Origin: an uncultured Luteimonas sp.
Lineage (GTDB): Bacteria; Pseudomonadota; Gammaproteobacteria; Xanthomonadales; Xanthomonadaceae
Length of the DNA: 64,000 nt
Direction: 5' to 3'
Assembly (NCBI GenBank): GCA_934541015.1
Contig: CAKTDC010000005.1
Location: forward strand, 1-64,000
The notes under the pieces were generated by a model. The model did not search any database and was not told the DNA's origin. It saw only the letters and a program-made list of their open reading frames with translations. This document shows, piece by piece, positions 9,758 to 18,947 of the stretch. Made by a program: the position numbers and the translations under genes. Each line of letters opens with the position of its first letter. Position 1 is the stretch's first letter.

Positions 9758-11557
9758 TTGAGCGAACCGCAGCCGTTGCCGACCCGCAGCACCAGCCGCC
9801 TGCCCGCGGGACGACTGGCGCTGGAGCCGGTGCTCGACGCGCTGGTCGCCGACGGCCTGCTCAGCGCGGAAGCGGCCGCGCAGGCGCGCGCCGGCAGCCG
9901 CCACGTGCGCAGCCTGGAGGCGGTGCATCCGCTGGTGTTGCTGGCCAACCTCAAGCTGCCCTCGGCGCAGCGCCCGGGCACCGGACTGGGCCTGGAGGCG
10001 CTGACCGAATGGCTGGCCGGCGCCAGCGGCCTGCCCTACCTGCGCATCGACCCGACCCGGATCGTGGTGGCCGAAGTCACCGACCTGGTGTCGCAGGCCT
10101 ACGCCCGCCGCCACCGCATCCTGCCGGTGGCGGTCACGGCAACCCACGCGCGCATCGCCACCAGCGAACCGATGGCGACCGACTGGGTCGGCGACGTGCA
10201 GCGGCTGCTGCGCCGCGAGATCGAGCTGGTGGTGGTCAACCCGCTCGACCTGCACCGCTACACCATGGAGTTCTACGGCGTCACCCGCTCGGTGCGCGGC
10301 GCGCAGGAGGGCGGCGACGCCGGCTCGCACGCGCCCAGCTTCGAGCAGCTGGTCGAGCTCGGCCGCGCCGGCGACGTCACCGCCGACGACCACCACATCG
10401 TCAACATCGTCGACTGGCTGCTGCAGTACGCCTACGAGCAGCGCGCCTCCGACATCCACCTGGAGCCGCGGCGCGAGGTCGGCCGGGTGCGCTTCCGCAT
10501 CGACGGCGTGCTGCACAAGGTGTTCGAGATGCCGCCGCCGGTGATGACCGCGGTGGTCAGCCGCATCAAGGTGCTCGGGCGCATGGACCTGGCCGAGCGC
10601 CGGCGCCCGCAGGACGGCCGCATCAAGACACGCTCACCCGGCGGGCGCGAGGTCGAGATGCGCCTGTCGACCATGCCCACCGCCTTCGGCGAGAAGACGG
10701 TGATGCGCATCTTCGACCCGGACACCGCATTCAAGAGCATCGAGCAGCTCGGCTTCGACGCCACCGAGGCCAGCACCTGGGAGGAGCTCACCGGCCGCCC
10801 GCACGGCATCGTCCTGGTCACCGGGCCGACCGGTTCGGGCAAGACCACCACGCTGTATTCGACGCTGCGCCGGCTGGCCACCAGCGACGTCAACGTGTGC
10901 ACGGTCGAGGACCCGATCGAGATGATCGCGCCCGAGCTCAACCAGATGCAGGTCCACCACCAGATCGACCTGACCTTCGCCCAGGGCGTGCGCACCCTGC
11001 TGCGCCAGGATCCGGACATCATCATGATCGGCGAGATCCGCGACCTGGACACCGCGCAGATGGCGGTGCAGGCCTCGCTGACCGGCCACCTGGTGCTCTC
11101 GACCCTGCACACCAACGACGCGCCCTCGGCGATCACCCGCCTGCTCGACCTGGGCCTGCCGCACTACCTGATCGCCTCCACCCTCAACGGCATCCTCGCC
11201 CAGCGCCTGGTGCGCACCCTGTGCCCGCACTGCCGCGAGTCGCGCCCGGTCACCGCCGAAGCCTGGCAGGCGCTGCTGCCCGGCACCGATACCGCGCCGC
11301 CCGCCCAGGCCAACGGCCCGGTCGGCTGCCTGGAGTGCCGCAACACCGGCTATCTCGGGCGCGTGGGCCTGTACGAACTGATGCCGATCAGCCCGTCGCT
11401 GCGCGCGATGGTCCGCCCGGACATGGAGCTGGCCGCCTTTACCCGCGCCGCCGTCGGCGAAGGCCTGCGCACCCTGCGCGTGGCCGCCGCCGACAAGGTC
11501 GCCCGCGGCCTGACCACGGTCGAGGAAGTGATGACGGTGCTGCCGCCGGTGGAGTGA
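9758..11557 (+). CDS. GspE/PilB-family secretion or pilus ATPase
   Basis: This is a hexameric ATPase of the type II secretion/type IV pilus family. The 599-residue protein has an N-terminal MshEN-like region, then the T2SSE core with Walker [11 protein letters not shown] at residue 356 onward, an Asp-box/Walker B region with the match [14 protein letters not shown], and a zinc-binding tetracysteine site (C489/C492, C524/C527). It ends [18 protein letters not shown] as in GspE. The TTG at 9758 is taken as start because the family N-terminus follows and the gene diverges from glyQ by 78 bases. No other secretion gene lies in the window, so whether it serves a T2SS (XpsE-like) or pili is not decided. 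Confidence 0.88.
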   Translation: MSEPQPLPTRSTSRLPAGRLALEPVLDALVADGLLSAEAAAQARAGSRHVRSLEAVHPLVLLANLKLPSAQRPGTGLGLEALTEWLAGASGLPYLRIDPTRIVVAEVTDLVSQAYARRHRILPVAVTATHARIATSEPMATDWVGDVQRLLRREIELVVVNPLDLHRYTMEFYGVTRSVRGAQEGGDAGSHAPSFEQLVELGRAGDVTADDHHIVNIVDWLLQYAYEQRASDIHLEPRREVGRVRFRIDGVLHKVFEMPPPVMTAVVSRIKVLGRMDLAERRRPQDGRIKTRSPGGREVEMRLSTMPTAFGEKTVMRIFDPDTAFKSIEQLGFDATEASTWEELTGRPHGIVLVTGPTGSGKTTTLYSTLRRLATSDVNVCTVEDPIEMIAPELNQMQVHHQIDLTFAQGVRTLLRQDPDIIMIGEIRDLDTAQMAVQASLTGHLVLSTLHTNDAPSAITRLLDLGLPHYLIASTLNGILAQRLVRTLCPHCRESRPVTAEAWQALLPGTDTAPPAQANGPVGCLECRNTGYLGRVGLYELMPISPSLRAMVRPDMELAAFTRAAVGEGLRTLRVAAADKVARGLTTVEEVMTVLPPVE

Positions 11558-11612
11558 GGCCCTGCGGCGCAGACGGTTGCGGATTTCCGCAGCGAAGTGG
11601 AGAGGTGGAACG

Positions 11613-11957
11613 ATGAAAACGCTCATTCTTGACGTCGCCTCGCTGGACCAGGCGGCAACCGCGTTTTCGCGCGCATGGAAAACCGGCAAGGGCGAGGATG
11701 CTGCGCGGATCAGCTTCGCCGCGCCCGAGTTGCTGTGGCAGGTGTTGACGGCCAAGCGATGGGAATTGCTCAAGGTACTGACCGGAGCGGGCGCGATGTC
11801 CATCCGCGAGGCGGCGCGGCGCGTGGGCCGCGACGTGAAGGCGGTGCATGGCGACGTGACCGCACTGGTGAACGCTGGCGTGCCGCGCCGCAACGACGGC
11901 GGCATCGAGTTCCCGTACAACGCGGTGCATGTGGACTTCGTGCTGAAAGCAGCTTGA
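11613..11957 (+). CDS. Winged-helix DNA-binding protein (HVO_A0114-like), orphan
   Basis: A 114-residue protein with a helix-turn-helix core near residues 50-90 (LLKVLTGAGAMSIREAARRVGRD, then VHGDVTALVNAGV) and a short C-terminal beta wing. This matches the HVO_A0114/MarR-like regulators often found as the DNA-binding partner in two-gene toxin modules. AGAGGTGG eight bases before the ATG is a good ribosome site. No partner gene is adjacent: gspE ends 55 bases upstream and the next gene converges from the other strand. It sits beside parDE, making a small accessory spot between gspE and the tat operon. Confidence 0.6.
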   Translation: MKTLILDVASLDQAATAFSRAWKTGKGEDAARISFAAPELLWQVLTAKRWELLKVLTGAGAMSIREAARRVGRDVKAVHGDVTALVNAGVPRRNDGGIEFPYNAVHVDFVLKAA

Positions 11958-12004
11958 TGCTTGGAAAGAAAGTGCCGGGGCCAATCGGCCGAGACAACAC
12001 TGGT

Positions 12005-12295
12005 CTAACCGGGCAGAGGCCCGAGATCTCGCGTGCCGTGCAGCACCCGCACCACGTCGATGCCGTCGGCCAGCGGCTCGTAGAACACGACGTGGCGGCC
12101 GAACGCCATGCTGTGCAGCCGCGGCTGCAGCTCGTCGCGTTTGCGCCCGATCAGCGGCTGGCTGGCCCACAGGGTCAGGCTGGCTTCCAGTCGATCGACC
12201 CAGCGATCCGCGGCCTCCTGGTCGTCGCCGGCGATGAACAGCCAGATGTCGAGGATGTCCTCTTCGGCCAGCGGGCGAAGCAGCACGCGCGGCAT
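12005..12295 (-). CDS. parE: ParE/RelE-family toxin
   Basis: Type II toxin of the RelE/ParE superfamily; ParE members poison DNA gyrase. The 96-residue protein shows the family pattern RPLAEEDILDIWLFIAGDDQ near the N-terminus, a central PLIGRKRDEL and a C-terminal FGRHVVFYEPLADGIDVVRVLHGTRD. The ATG at 12295 overlaps the parD stop by one base (TGATG). A GTG one codon upstream is also possible. Translation is coupled to the antitoxin, the usual order antitoxin-toxin. Whether it acts on gyrase or on mRNA cannot be told from sequence. Confidence 0.85.
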   Translation of the reverse strand: MPRVLLRPLAEEDILDIWLFIAGDDQEAADRWVDRLEASLTLWASQPLIGRKRDELQPRLHSMAFGRHVVFYEPLADGIDVVRVLHGTRDLGPLPG

Positions 12296-12561
12296 CACGC
12301 CACCGGCTTGGCTGGCCTCTGGCGCGTCCGCGCCTTGCGCTTGATGGCGTCTGCGTCGAACGGGGCTGCAGGGCCGCTTTCAACACCCTTGCGGATCTCG
12401 GCGCGCAGTTCCCCGAGCTTCGCCTCGTACAGACGATCGCGCTCCTCCATCAGGCGCAGCGCCTCGCGCACGACTTCGCTGGCCGACGAATAGCGCCCGG
12501 ACTCGACCTTGGCCCGCACCATCTGCTCCAGCTGCGGGGTCAGGTTGACGTTCATGGTCAT
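12295..12561 (-). CDS. parD: ParD-like ribbon-helix-helix antitoxin
   Basis: An 88-residue antitoxin with an N-terminal ribbon-helix-helix DNA-binding domain (MNVNLTPQLEQMVRAKVESG then SASEVVREALRLMEERD) and a charged, flexible C-terminus ending RTRQRPAKPVA that would wrap the toxin. It overlaps parE by one base. The ATG at 12561 is 30 bases from a -10-like TAAAAT, and a perfect inverted repeat covers the -35 region, so autorepression by ParD or ParDE is expected. A second ATG two codons later is an alternative start. Confidence 0.87.
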   Translation of the reverse strand: MTMNVNLTPQLEQMVRAKVESGRYSSASEVVREALRLMEERDRLYEAKLGELRAEIRKGVESGPAAPFDADAIKRKARTRQRPAKPVA

Positions 12562-12590
12562 GGCGGGGTGGCTCCGGTCGGCTTGCGGGT

Positions 12591-12618
12591 ATTTTATCCT
12601 GTTGTCAAAGATTGACAA
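12591..12618 (-). promoter_or_regulatory. parDE promoter with inverted-repeat operator
   Basis: On the minus strand a -35 TTGTCA (12618-12613), a 16-base spacer and a -10 TAAAAT (12596-12591) precede parD. A perfect 7-bp inverted repeat, TTGTCAA (12602-12608) and TTGACAA (12612-12618), spaced by three bases, overlaps the -35 and the spacer. This is a position where ParD binding would block RNA polymerase. Confidence 0.7.
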
Positions 12619-12787
12619 TTTCTGGAATGACTTCGAGAGAAATGGTGCCTGGGACAATAGACGGAGCCTTGCCGGCGACGGGCAGGCTTCCGCACGAGTG
12701 CCGCAGGGCGCCGCCACCGCGCTGCTTCCGATCGCCGCCGCCGCGATGATGGGCGCTGGTCGCGCCAGAGGCGCTGCGCCGGGTCGG

Positions 12788-13471
12788 CTACAGCAGCGCG
12801 TCGAACGCGCGCACGCTGGCGGCGTTGGCGACGCGGTAGAGCCACACGAGAGCGGCGAAGCCGGCAGCGATCTGCAGCAGCAGCCACAGCCTGGCCCAGG
12901 GAGGAATCGATCCGGCGGCGTCGGCCTGGACCACCCGGGCGCCGGCGATGTGGTCGTGCAGCGCGCGCCGCTCCGGCGGTTTCGCCGCCCAGGCGTGGCC
13001 GAGGTTGAGGCTCAGCCAGGAGAGCACGCCCGCCGCCTGGCGCAGGCCGGCCATCCACACGCCGGCCCTGCCGCCGTCGGCCGCGCACACGCGCAGGCCA
13101 AGCAGGCGCTTGCCCGGCGTGGCCTGCCAGGAGGAGGCCTCGAACGCGGTGAAGTAGAGCCAGGAGACGAGTGCGAACACCAGCAGCGGCGGCCACAGCG
13201 TGGCCAGCACCGCCGCGGTCAGGCCGGCGACCGCGCCGTGCATGGCGCCGTCCTGCATAAGCACGCCGAACAGCTGGTCCGGGGTGCCGCCGCCGTCGAT
13301 CAGCCCCAGCACCGCCTCGGCCATGGTGCGGGCGATGCTGTCGTACTGCTCCGCCATCCGCGTCGCGCCCGCCTCGATCCGCCCGCGGCACAGCAGCAGC
13401 GTCGGCACCGCGACCACCAGCGCGTCGAGCGACCAGGCCGCGTAGCGGCGCAGCAGCCCGGCCCCGGTCAC
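12788..13471 (-). CDS. RDD-family membrane protein
   Basis: A 227-residue membrane protein of the RDD family. The N-terminus has the family pattern LLRRYAAWSLDALVVAVPTLLL, a later segment reads ATPGKRLLGLRV, and there are about four hydrophobic segments. Its GTG start (13471) overlaps the tatC stop (GTGA), so it is translationally coupled to tatC and forms the end of a tatABC-rdd transcript. RDD proteins have diverse or unknown roles, including ion transport in some cases. The coupling to Tat is positional only; no direct role in Tat export is shown. Confidence 0.8.
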   Translation of the reverse strand: MTGAGLLRRYAAWSLDALVVAVPTLLLCRGRIEAGATRMAEQYDSIARTMAEAVLGLIDGGGTPDQLFGVLMQDGAMHGAVAGLTAAVLATLWPPLLVFALVSWLYFTAFEASSWQATPGKRLLGLRVCAADGGRAGVWMAGLRQAAGVLSWLSLNLGHAWAAKPPERRALHDHIAGARVVQADAAGSIPPWARLWLLLQIAAGFAALVWLYRVANAASVRAFDALL

Positions 13472-14250
13472 TGCGCGCCGCCGTCCGCGCCCTTCTTCGC
13501 TTCCGCGGCCGCCGCGGGCCTGGGCGCCAGCAGCCGCGCGGCGATGATCCCGGCCTCGTACAGCAGGCACATCGGGATCGCCAGCAGCAGCTGCGAGACC
13601 ACGTCGGGCGGCGTGATCACCGCCGCCACGATGAAGATGCCCACGATCGCGTAGCCGCGCCACTCGCGCAGCTGCGCCGGCGTGACCCAGCCCAGCAGCA
13701 CCAGGATCACCAGCGCCACCGGCAGCTCGAAGCTGATCGCAAAGGCGAGGAACAGCACCATCACGAAATCGAGGTACTTCGCCGGGTCGGGCGCGATGGT
13801 GATGCTGTCGGGGGTGAACACGGTCAGCGCGTGGAACACCGTGGGCAGCACCACGAAATAGGCGAACAGGCAGCCGGCGTAGAACAGCAGCACGGCCGAG
13901 ACCAGCAGCGGCACCGCCAATCGCTTCTCGCGCCGGTACAGGCCCGGCGCCACGAAGGCCCAGACCTGGTACAGCAGCCACGGCGCGGTCACGAAGATCG
14001 CGGCATAGAAGGCCAGCTTGATCGGGGCGAAGAAGCCGGACGTCGGTTCGCTGGCGATCATCATCGCCATCTGCCCGCTGGGCAGGGCCTCGATCAGCGG
14101 CAGCGCCAGGCCGTCGTAGAGCTTGCGCACGAACGGCAGCAGCGCCACCAGCGCGATCCCCAGCCCGATCAGCGCGCGCATCAGGCGCGCGCGCAGCTCG
14201 ATCAGGTGGTCGAGCAGGCTGGCCTCCATGTCGTGCTCAGCGCCGCCCAT
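13468..14250 (-). CDS. tatC: Sec-independent translocase subunit TatC
   Basis: TatC is the six-span membrane receptor that binds twin-arginine signal peptides. The 260-residue protein has the TatC N-terminal motif SLLDHLIELRARLMRALI, the conserved SPTSGFF-like segment (ASEPTSGFFAPIKLAFY), and FVAPGLYRREK followed by FAYFVVLPTVFHAL. The later helices include FELPVALVILVLLGWV and FIVAAVITPPDVVSQLLLAIPM. The start overlaps the tatB 3' end by 14 bases. The operon order is tatA-tatB-tatC-rdd. Confidence 0.96.
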   Translation of the reverse strand: MGGAEHDMEASLLDHLIELRARLMRALIGLGIALVALLPFVRKLYDGLALPLIEALPSGQMAMMIASEPTSGFFAPIKLAFYAAIFVTAPWLLYQVWAFVAPGLYRREKRLAVPLLVSAVLLFYAGCLFAYFVVLPTVFHALTVFTPDSITIAPDPAKYLDFVMVLFLAFAISFELPVALVILVLLGWVTPAQLREWRGYAIVGIFIVAAVITPPDVVSQLLLAIPMCLLYEAGIIAARLLAPRPAAAAEAKKGADGGAQ

Positions 14251-14710
14251 CGTTTCCGTCCTGCGCTGCCGCATCCGCTGCGGGCTCCTGCGCCGCGGTC
14301 GCGGCGTCCGGGCCCGGCTCCACCGGCGCGGCGTCTGTGGCGGTCGGTACCGGCGCGTCGGCGTCCGCGGCGGGCCCGGCGCCCGTGCCCGTCGCCAGCC
14401 GCCGCACCTCGTCGAATTCGCGCCGGGCCTGGGCCTCCGCGCCGCGGACCTCGGCGTCGATGCTCGCCATCGAGGCATCCATCCCGCGCCTGAGGTCGGC
14501 CGCGGCGCGCCGGGCCTCGTCCATGCTGCGCTTGAGCTCCTCGGCGGCGATCTCGCGCTCGAGCTCGGACTTGACCGAATACCACTGCGCGCGCGCGCGG
14601 CGCACCCACAACCCGGCGAACCGGGCCGCCTTGGGCAGCCGCTCCGGCCCGAGGACGACCAGCGCGACCACCGCGATCAGCAGCAGTTCCGAGAACCCGA
14701 TATCGAACAT
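14237..14710 (-). CDS. tatB: Sec-independent translocase subunit TatB
   Basis: TatB forms the substrate-binding complex with TatC. The 157-residue protein starts MFDIGFSELLLIAVVALVVLGPERLPKAAR, the diagnostic single membrane helix and hinge with Glu and Pro. An amphipathic helix follows, then a long charged tail rich in Ala, Glu and Asp. It is 21 bases downstream of tatA and overlaps tatC. Confidence 0.95.
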   Translation of the reverse strand: MFDIGFSELLLIAVVALVVLGPERLPKAARFAGLWVRRARAQWYSVKSELEREIAAEELKRSMDEARRAAADLRRGMDASMASIDAEVRGAEAQARREFDEVRRLATGTGAGPAADADAPVPTATDAAPVEPGPDAATAAQEPAADAAAQDGNDGRR

Positions 14711-14731
14711 GGCCGGCCGCGTTCCGCGGCC

Positions 14732-14959
14732 TCAGCGCGAGACGCTGTCGTCCTGGCGGGACTTGTCGGACGTGCCTTCGCGCGCCTGCGACTTGTCGTC
14801 GAGCTCGCCGGCGGGGGCGTCGTCGTCGCTCATGCCCTTCTTGAAGCCCTTCACGGCCTCGCCCAGGTCGCGTCCGGCACCGCGCAGGCGCTTGGTGCCG
14901 AACACCAGCAGCACGACCGCGAGCACGATCAGCCAGTGCCAAATGCTCCATGCACCCAT
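14732..14959 (-). CDS. tatA: Sec-independent translocase subunit TatA
   Basis: TatA makes the pore-forming oligomer of the Tat system. The 75-residue protein [20 protein letters not shown] carries one membrane helix, followed by [23 protein letters not shown], the conserved amphipathic helix with FGTKRL and FKKGM motifs, and a charged tail. The ATG at 14959 gives the standard N-terminus; a longer frame adds 13 residues without family support. It is the first gene of the tat operon. Confidence 0.94.
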   Translation of the reverse strand: MGAWSIWHWLIVLAVVLLVFGTKRLRGAGRDLGEAVKGFKKGMSDDDAPAGELDDKSQAREGTSDKSRQDDSVSR

Positions 14960-15062
14960 CGCCTTGCCTCCACCTTCTTCGATCGCCGGAATCGGCACAG
15001 GATACGCCGGTTGCCGTGACTTCTTCGAGCCGGCCGCCGGCGGCGACCCCGGCGGGCCGGGG

Positions 15063-15923
15063 TTACCAGGTCTCCGGCAGCGGCTCGATCACCGCGGGGT
15101 TGTCCTCGACCGGCTCGAACGGCTGCGGCCTGGCCTCGCTGGCCGGTGCGGTGGCCGGCGCAGGAGCCGCCGCCGGCGCGGCCGCGGGCGCGGATTCGCC
15201 GCCGCGCTCGGCGCGCGCACGCGCGGTGGCCTCCTCCAACTGGTCGCGGAATCCCACCACCGCACCCGAGGGCGCCTGCGGCGCGCGGCCTTCGAAGATC
15301 ATCCGCGGGGTCACGTCGCGGCCGTACACGGCCTCGTTGGCGTCGTCGTCGATGGTCAGCGCGGCGCCGTCCAGGGCCACGCCGGCGAACAGGCCGCGCG
15401 CCCGCGACCACGACCAGATCTCGGCCTTGAGCTGGCCGTCGGTGGCGGCCGCGGCGTTGCGCCCGACCGGGCCGGCGGCAACGCCGGCGTCGGCGCCCAG
15501 GGTGATCTTGCCGTTGACGATCGACTCCAGGCTGCGGTCGTTGCGGAACACCAGCACCACGTCCGAGGACTGGATGCCGGCCTGGAAGCCGATGCTGCCG
15601 CCGGTGAGCTTGACGAAGCTGGGGTTGGACCAGGTGCCGTCGGGGCTCTTCACCGACAGCAGGCCGTGGCCACGGCGCCCGCCGAGCGCCAGCGCGATCT
15701 TGACCGTGTCGGGAACGACCACGATCGCCCGCGCCTCGTCGAGCAGCTTGTCGGGGATCGCCGATTCAGGGATCTCCTGCACTTCGGCCAGCACCCGCAC
15801 CGCGTTCTGCGCACGGGCGTCCTCGTCCGGGCCGGCGACGGCGTTGCCGGTCAGGGCCAGCGAGAGGATCACGGCGGCGGCCAGCGGCAGCAGGCGCGCG
15901 GGAACGAAGCGGGAGCAGGACAT
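15063..15923 (-). CDS. Secreted SYLF/Ysc84-domain lipid-binding protein
   Basis: The 286-residue protein has a signal peptide (cut near GNAVA, residue 30) and a SYLF/Ysc84 domain: [33 protein letters not shown], then [21 protein letters not shown] and [20 protein letters not shown] proteins bind phosphoinositides in eukaryotes; bacterial secreted members have no agreed role. The C-terminal 50 residues are Pro/Ala-rich and probably disordered, ending EPLPETW. It is a single gene between the tat operon and divergent hemH. Confidence 0.85.
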   Translation of the reverse strand: MSCSRFVPARLLPLAAAVILSLALTGNAVAGPDEDARAQNAVRVLAEVQEIPESAIPDKLLDEARAIVVVPDTVKIALALGGRRGHGLLSVKSPDGTWSNPSFVKLTGGSIGFQAGIQSSDVVLVFRNDRSLESIVNGKITLGADAGVAAGPVGRNAAAATDGQLKAEIWSWSRARGLFAGVALDGAALTIDDDANEAVYGRDVTPRMIFEGRAPQAPSGAVVGFRDQLEEATARARAERGGESAPAAAPAAAPAPATAPASEARPQPFEPVEDNPAVIEPLPETW

Positions 15924-16122
15924 GGCGGACTCCGGTGTGCGGGGGGACGGATCGTCGGATGGGGGATCGGCAGCGGCCCGCGCACGCCGGCCCGGGATCG
16001 CAACCGAGGCTAGGCGGACGGCGATGAATCTGCGATGAGTTGCGCGGGCGATCCACGCCGCGGCGGCGCAGCCCCGCGCCGGGCCGCGGGCCCGGCGCGC
16101 GACGGCATGTCATCCTATTCCC

Positions 16123-17121
16123 ATGCCGCCCACCGCCCATGCCTCCCCAGTCTCCGCCACCGCGCCGCAAACGGCGCTGGTCGTCGTCAACCTGGGAACG
16201 CCGTCGGAACCCACTGCCCGCGGCGTGCGCCGCTACCTGGCCGAATTCCTGGCCGATCCGCGCGTGGTGCAGCTGCCGCGCCTGCTGTGGCTGCCGCTGC
16301 TGCACGGCGTGATCCTGCCCCTGCGCGCGCCGCGGGTGGCGGAGAACTACCGCGAGATCTGGATGGAGGGCGGCTCGCCCCTGTCGGTGCACACCCGGAA
16401 CCTGGCGCAGGCGCTGCAGGCGCGGCTGCCGGGCCTGCGCGTGGTCGACGCCATGCGCTACGGCGAGCCGTCGCTGGCCGCGGTGCTGCGGCAGCTGCGC
16501 ACCGACGACGCCGTGGGCCGCATCCTGGTGCTGCCGCTGTATCCGCAGTATTCGACCACGACCACGGCCAGCGTCGAGGACACGGTCGCGCGCATCGGCG
16601 CCGGGGATGCCATCCGCGTGGTCGAGCAGTACTGCACCGACGCGGGCTGGGTCGAGGCCATCGCCGGTTCGGTGCGCGCGCACTGGCAGGGCAACGGCCG
16701 CGGCGAGCGGCTGCTGCTGTCGATGCACGGCATCCCGCAGCGGCTGGTCGACGGCGGCGATCCCTACCGCGACCAGTGCGAAGCCAGCCGCGCGGCGATC
16801 GCGCGGGCGCTGTCGCTGTCGGACCACGAATGCCTGATGGCCTTCCAGTCGCGCTTCGGCCGCGAGCGCTGGCTGCTGCCGGCCACCGACGCGCTGCTGC
16901 GCGAGCTGGCGCAGTCGGGCGTGCGCCGCATCGACGTGGCCTGCCCCGGCTTCGCCGTGGACTGCCTGGAGACGCTTGAGGAGATCGCGCTGCGCAATGC
17001 GGAGATGTTCCGCAGCCACGGCGGCGAAGCGCTGAACTACATCCCCTGCCTCAACGCCACGCCCGCGCACGCCGCGGCGCTGGCGGCGCTGGTGGAGCGC
17101 GAGCTGGGCGCATGGGCCTGA
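16123..17121 (+). CDS. hemH: Ferrochelatase
   Basis: HemH inserts ferrous iron into protoporphyrin IX, the last step of heme synthesis. The 332-residue protein has the N-terminal VVNLGTPSEPT motif, the catalytic His in LLLSMHGIPQRLVDGGDPY, and the C-terminal Glu motif DVACPGFAVDCLETLEEI. The ATG at 16123 precedes about 17 variable residues and then the family start. The 3' end overlaps the next hydrolase gene by ten bases, so the two are likely cotranscribed. Confidence 0.96.
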   Translation: MPPTAHASPVSATAPQTALVVVNLGTPSEPTARGVRRYLAEFLADPRVVQLPRLLWLPLLHGVILPLRAPRVAENYREIWMEGGSPLSVHTRNLAQALQARLPGLRVVDAMRYGEPSLAAVLRQLRTDDAVGRILVLPLYPQYSTTTTASVEDTVARIGAGDAIRVVEQYCTDAGWVEAIAGSVRAHWQGNGRGERLLLSMHGIPQRLVDGGDPYRDQCEASRAAIARALSLSDHECLMAFQSRFGRERWLLPATDALLRELAQSGVRRIDVACPGFAVDCLETLEEIALRNAEMFRSHGGEALNYIPCLNATPAHAAALAALVERELGAWA

Positions 17122-18023
17122 GCCCGCTGCGCGAGTTCGAGCTGGCGATCGCGTCCGGTGGCATCCGCGGCCTGCGCGGCGGCGTGCCCGGCGCGCCGCG
17201 GGTGCTGGCGCTGCACGGCTGGCTGGACAACGCCGCCAGCTTCGTGCCGCTGGCCGCGCACCTGGACGGCATCGAGCTGGTGGCCCCCGACCTGCCCGGG
17301 CACGGCCGCAGCGACCACCTCGCGGCGGGCGCCGACTACTCCTTCGCGGCCTCCGTGCACACCGTGCTCGACATCGCCGACGCGCTGGGCTGGGAGCGCT
17401 TCGCCCTGCTCGGGCATTCGATGGGCGCCGGGATCGCCAGCCTGGTCGCGGCCGGCTGCCCGGAACGGGTGGAGCGGCTGCTGGCGATCGAGGCCCTGGG
17501 GGCGCTGCCGGACACCGTGGACAACACCGTGCCGCGGCTGCGCGACGCGGTGGCCGCCGGCCGTGCCCTGCCCGGCAAGCGCCTGCGCGTATTCGCCGAT
17601 CCCGGGCTGGCGGTGCGCGCGCGGACCCAGGCGCGGTCGGTGGCGGTCGGCGGCGAGGCCGCGCGCCTGCTGGTCGAACGCGGAATCCGCGCCGTCGACG
17701 GCGGCTGGGAATGGAGCAGCGATCCGCGCCTGACCCTGCCGACGATGGTGCGCATGACCGAGGAACAGGTGCGCGCGCTCGTGGCCGGCATCGAATGCCC
17801 CACGCGGGTGATCTACGCCGATCCGCCGCAGCGCTATCTGCCCGGCGACCGGCGCAGCGCCCACGCCGCGCTGCTGGCGCGCGGCGAGATGGTGGTGCTG
17901 CCCGGCAGCCACCACCTGCACATGGAGCAGCCGGCGGAAGTGGCGGCGGCAATCGGCGACTTCCTGTCCGGGCCGGAACCACAGCCCGGGACGGGCGGGA
18001 ACAAGGCGGGCCGCACGGACTGA
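17112..18023 (+). CDS. Alpha/beta-fold hydrolase
   Basis: A 303-residue hydrolase: oxyanion motif LALHGWLDNAASF, nucleophile elbow GHSMGAGIAS, and a late His in PGSHHLHMEQPAEVA. The LHGWLDN signature resembles serine-hydrolase-like/epoxide-hydrolase-type proteins that commonly follow hemH in Xanthomonadales. It overlaps hemH by ten bases, which implies translational coupling. The substrate is unknown. The tail after residue 285 is low-complexity (Gly/Pro). Confidence 0.8.
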   Translation: MGLSPLREFELAIASGGIRGLRGGVPGAPRVLALHGWLDNAASFVPLAAHLDGIELVAPDLPGHGRSDHLAAGADYSFAASVHTVLDIADALGWERFALLGHSMGAGIASLVAAGCPERVERLLAIEALGALPDTVDNTVPRLRDAVAAGRALPGKRLRVFADPGLAVRARTQARSVAVGGEAARLLVERGIRAVDGGWEWSSDPRLTLPTMVRMTEEQVRALVAGIECPTRVIYADPPQRYLPGDRRSAHAALLARGEMVVLPGSHHLHMEQPAEVAAAIGDFLSGPEPQPGTGGNKAGRTD

Positions 18024-18363
18024 GCACCGCCCCCACCCCGATCCGCGCGGCGGCGGAGGGAGCCAAAGCGGAGCGGGCGGGATTCGACGCTTCCCCTCGC
18101 CCCGCGGAACCGGGGCAGACGAAGGGATGAGCCACAAGGCGTGGCGCTGGAAAGGGAGAGGGAGAGGGACTCCAGCGCCCCTCCCCCGTTCGCGGGGGAG
18201 GCCGGGTGGGGGTGCGTGGCGGCGTCGCCCCCATCCCCCGCTGCGCGGGGACTTCCCCCGCAAGCGGGGGAAGGCAGTGCGGTGCTCCTTGGTTCTGCGC
18301 AGGCTTCCGCGCAGGCGACTCACGCCGGGCCGGGCCGCGCGAGCGGAGGCCGGGTCAAGGTGG
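18024..18363. other. 340-base spacer with stacked GC palindromes
   Basis: No coding potential is convincing here. The spacer separates two convergent genes. Three adjacent hairpins occupy 18180-18273: CCTCCCCCG with CGGGGGAGG, CCCCGC with GCGGGG, and CTTCCCCCGC with GCGGGGGAAG. They may act as bidirectional terminators, though none has a T-tract; the last is shared with 8751-8772. Confidence 0.6.
18180..18273. repeat. Cluster of three GC-rich hairpins
   Basis: Perfect stems at 18180-18201 (9 bp, loop TTCG), 18236-18250 (6 bp) and 18252-18273 (10 bp, loop AA). The third has the same arms as the palindrome between glyQ and glyS. Such stacked C-tract palindromes between convergent genes look like a mobile or recombining extragenic element. 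Confidence 0.6.
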
Positions 18364-18882
18364 TCAGTGCAGCCGGCTGTCGAGCAGCTGCACCGACATG
18401 GTCGTGCCGCTGCTGTTGCCGACGAAGGTGAACGAGGTCTCGCGCGCATCCTTGCGCCAGCCGAGCACCGCGTAGTCGGCGGACTGCTGCAGCGAGATGG
18501 TCTGCTCCCAGCCGGCCTTGCGCATGCCGTCGCGGGTGGCGGTGAACAGGGTCGCCGGCTGGTCGGGGACGGTCAGCGTGATCGAGGACACACTGCCCAG
18601 CTCGAGCACGCTTTCGACGGCATAGCGCTCGGGCAGCGCCACGTCACCCGGGAAATCCTCCGGCAGCGGCAGCGACTGGGCGCCCCGCGTAGCGTCCGCA
18701 TCGGAGTGGGCCACCTGCCCGCGCTCGACGCTGCGCCCGTACATCTGCTCGAACGCGCCGTCGGCCGCCTTCCTGGCGTAGCTTTCCTCGCCGTTGAGGC
18801 ACGCGGTGGCGCCGAGCATGGCCGCCAGGGCGGCGGCCAGCGGCAGCCATCGCGAAAACAGGCGCGCAGTGGGGTTGTTCAT
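18364..18882 (-). CDS. Putative lipoprotein of unknown function
   Basis: A 172-residue protein with a lipoprotein signal: basic start, hydrophobic stretch and lipobox LGATAC at about residues 23-28. The mature part has no domain I recognise. It contains ERYAVESVLELGSVSSITLTVP and a C-terminal beta-rich region ending TTMSVQLLDSRLH. The ATG at 18882 is preferred because it puts the signal at the N-terminus; another lies five codons upstream. It is a single gene. Confidence 0.65.
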   Translation of the reverse strand: MNNPTARLFSRWLPLAAALAAMLGATACLNGEESYARKAADGAFEQMYGRSVERGQVAHSDADATRGAQSLPLPEDFPGDVALPERYAVESVLELGSVSSITLTVPDQPATLFTATRDGMRKAGWEQTISLQQSADYAVLGWRKDARETSFTFVGNSSGTTMSVQLLDSRLH

Positions 18883-18947
18883 CGCCGGGGCAGTCACGCC
18901 GAAACAGGCCGGAAGGGCCCTTTCCTGACTCTACGCAGGAGGGCGGC

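Noticed and set aside
9758..11557. Part of a complete type II secretion operon
   Set aside because: No gspD, gspF or pseudopilin gene occurs on either side; the neighbours are glyQ and small accessory genes.
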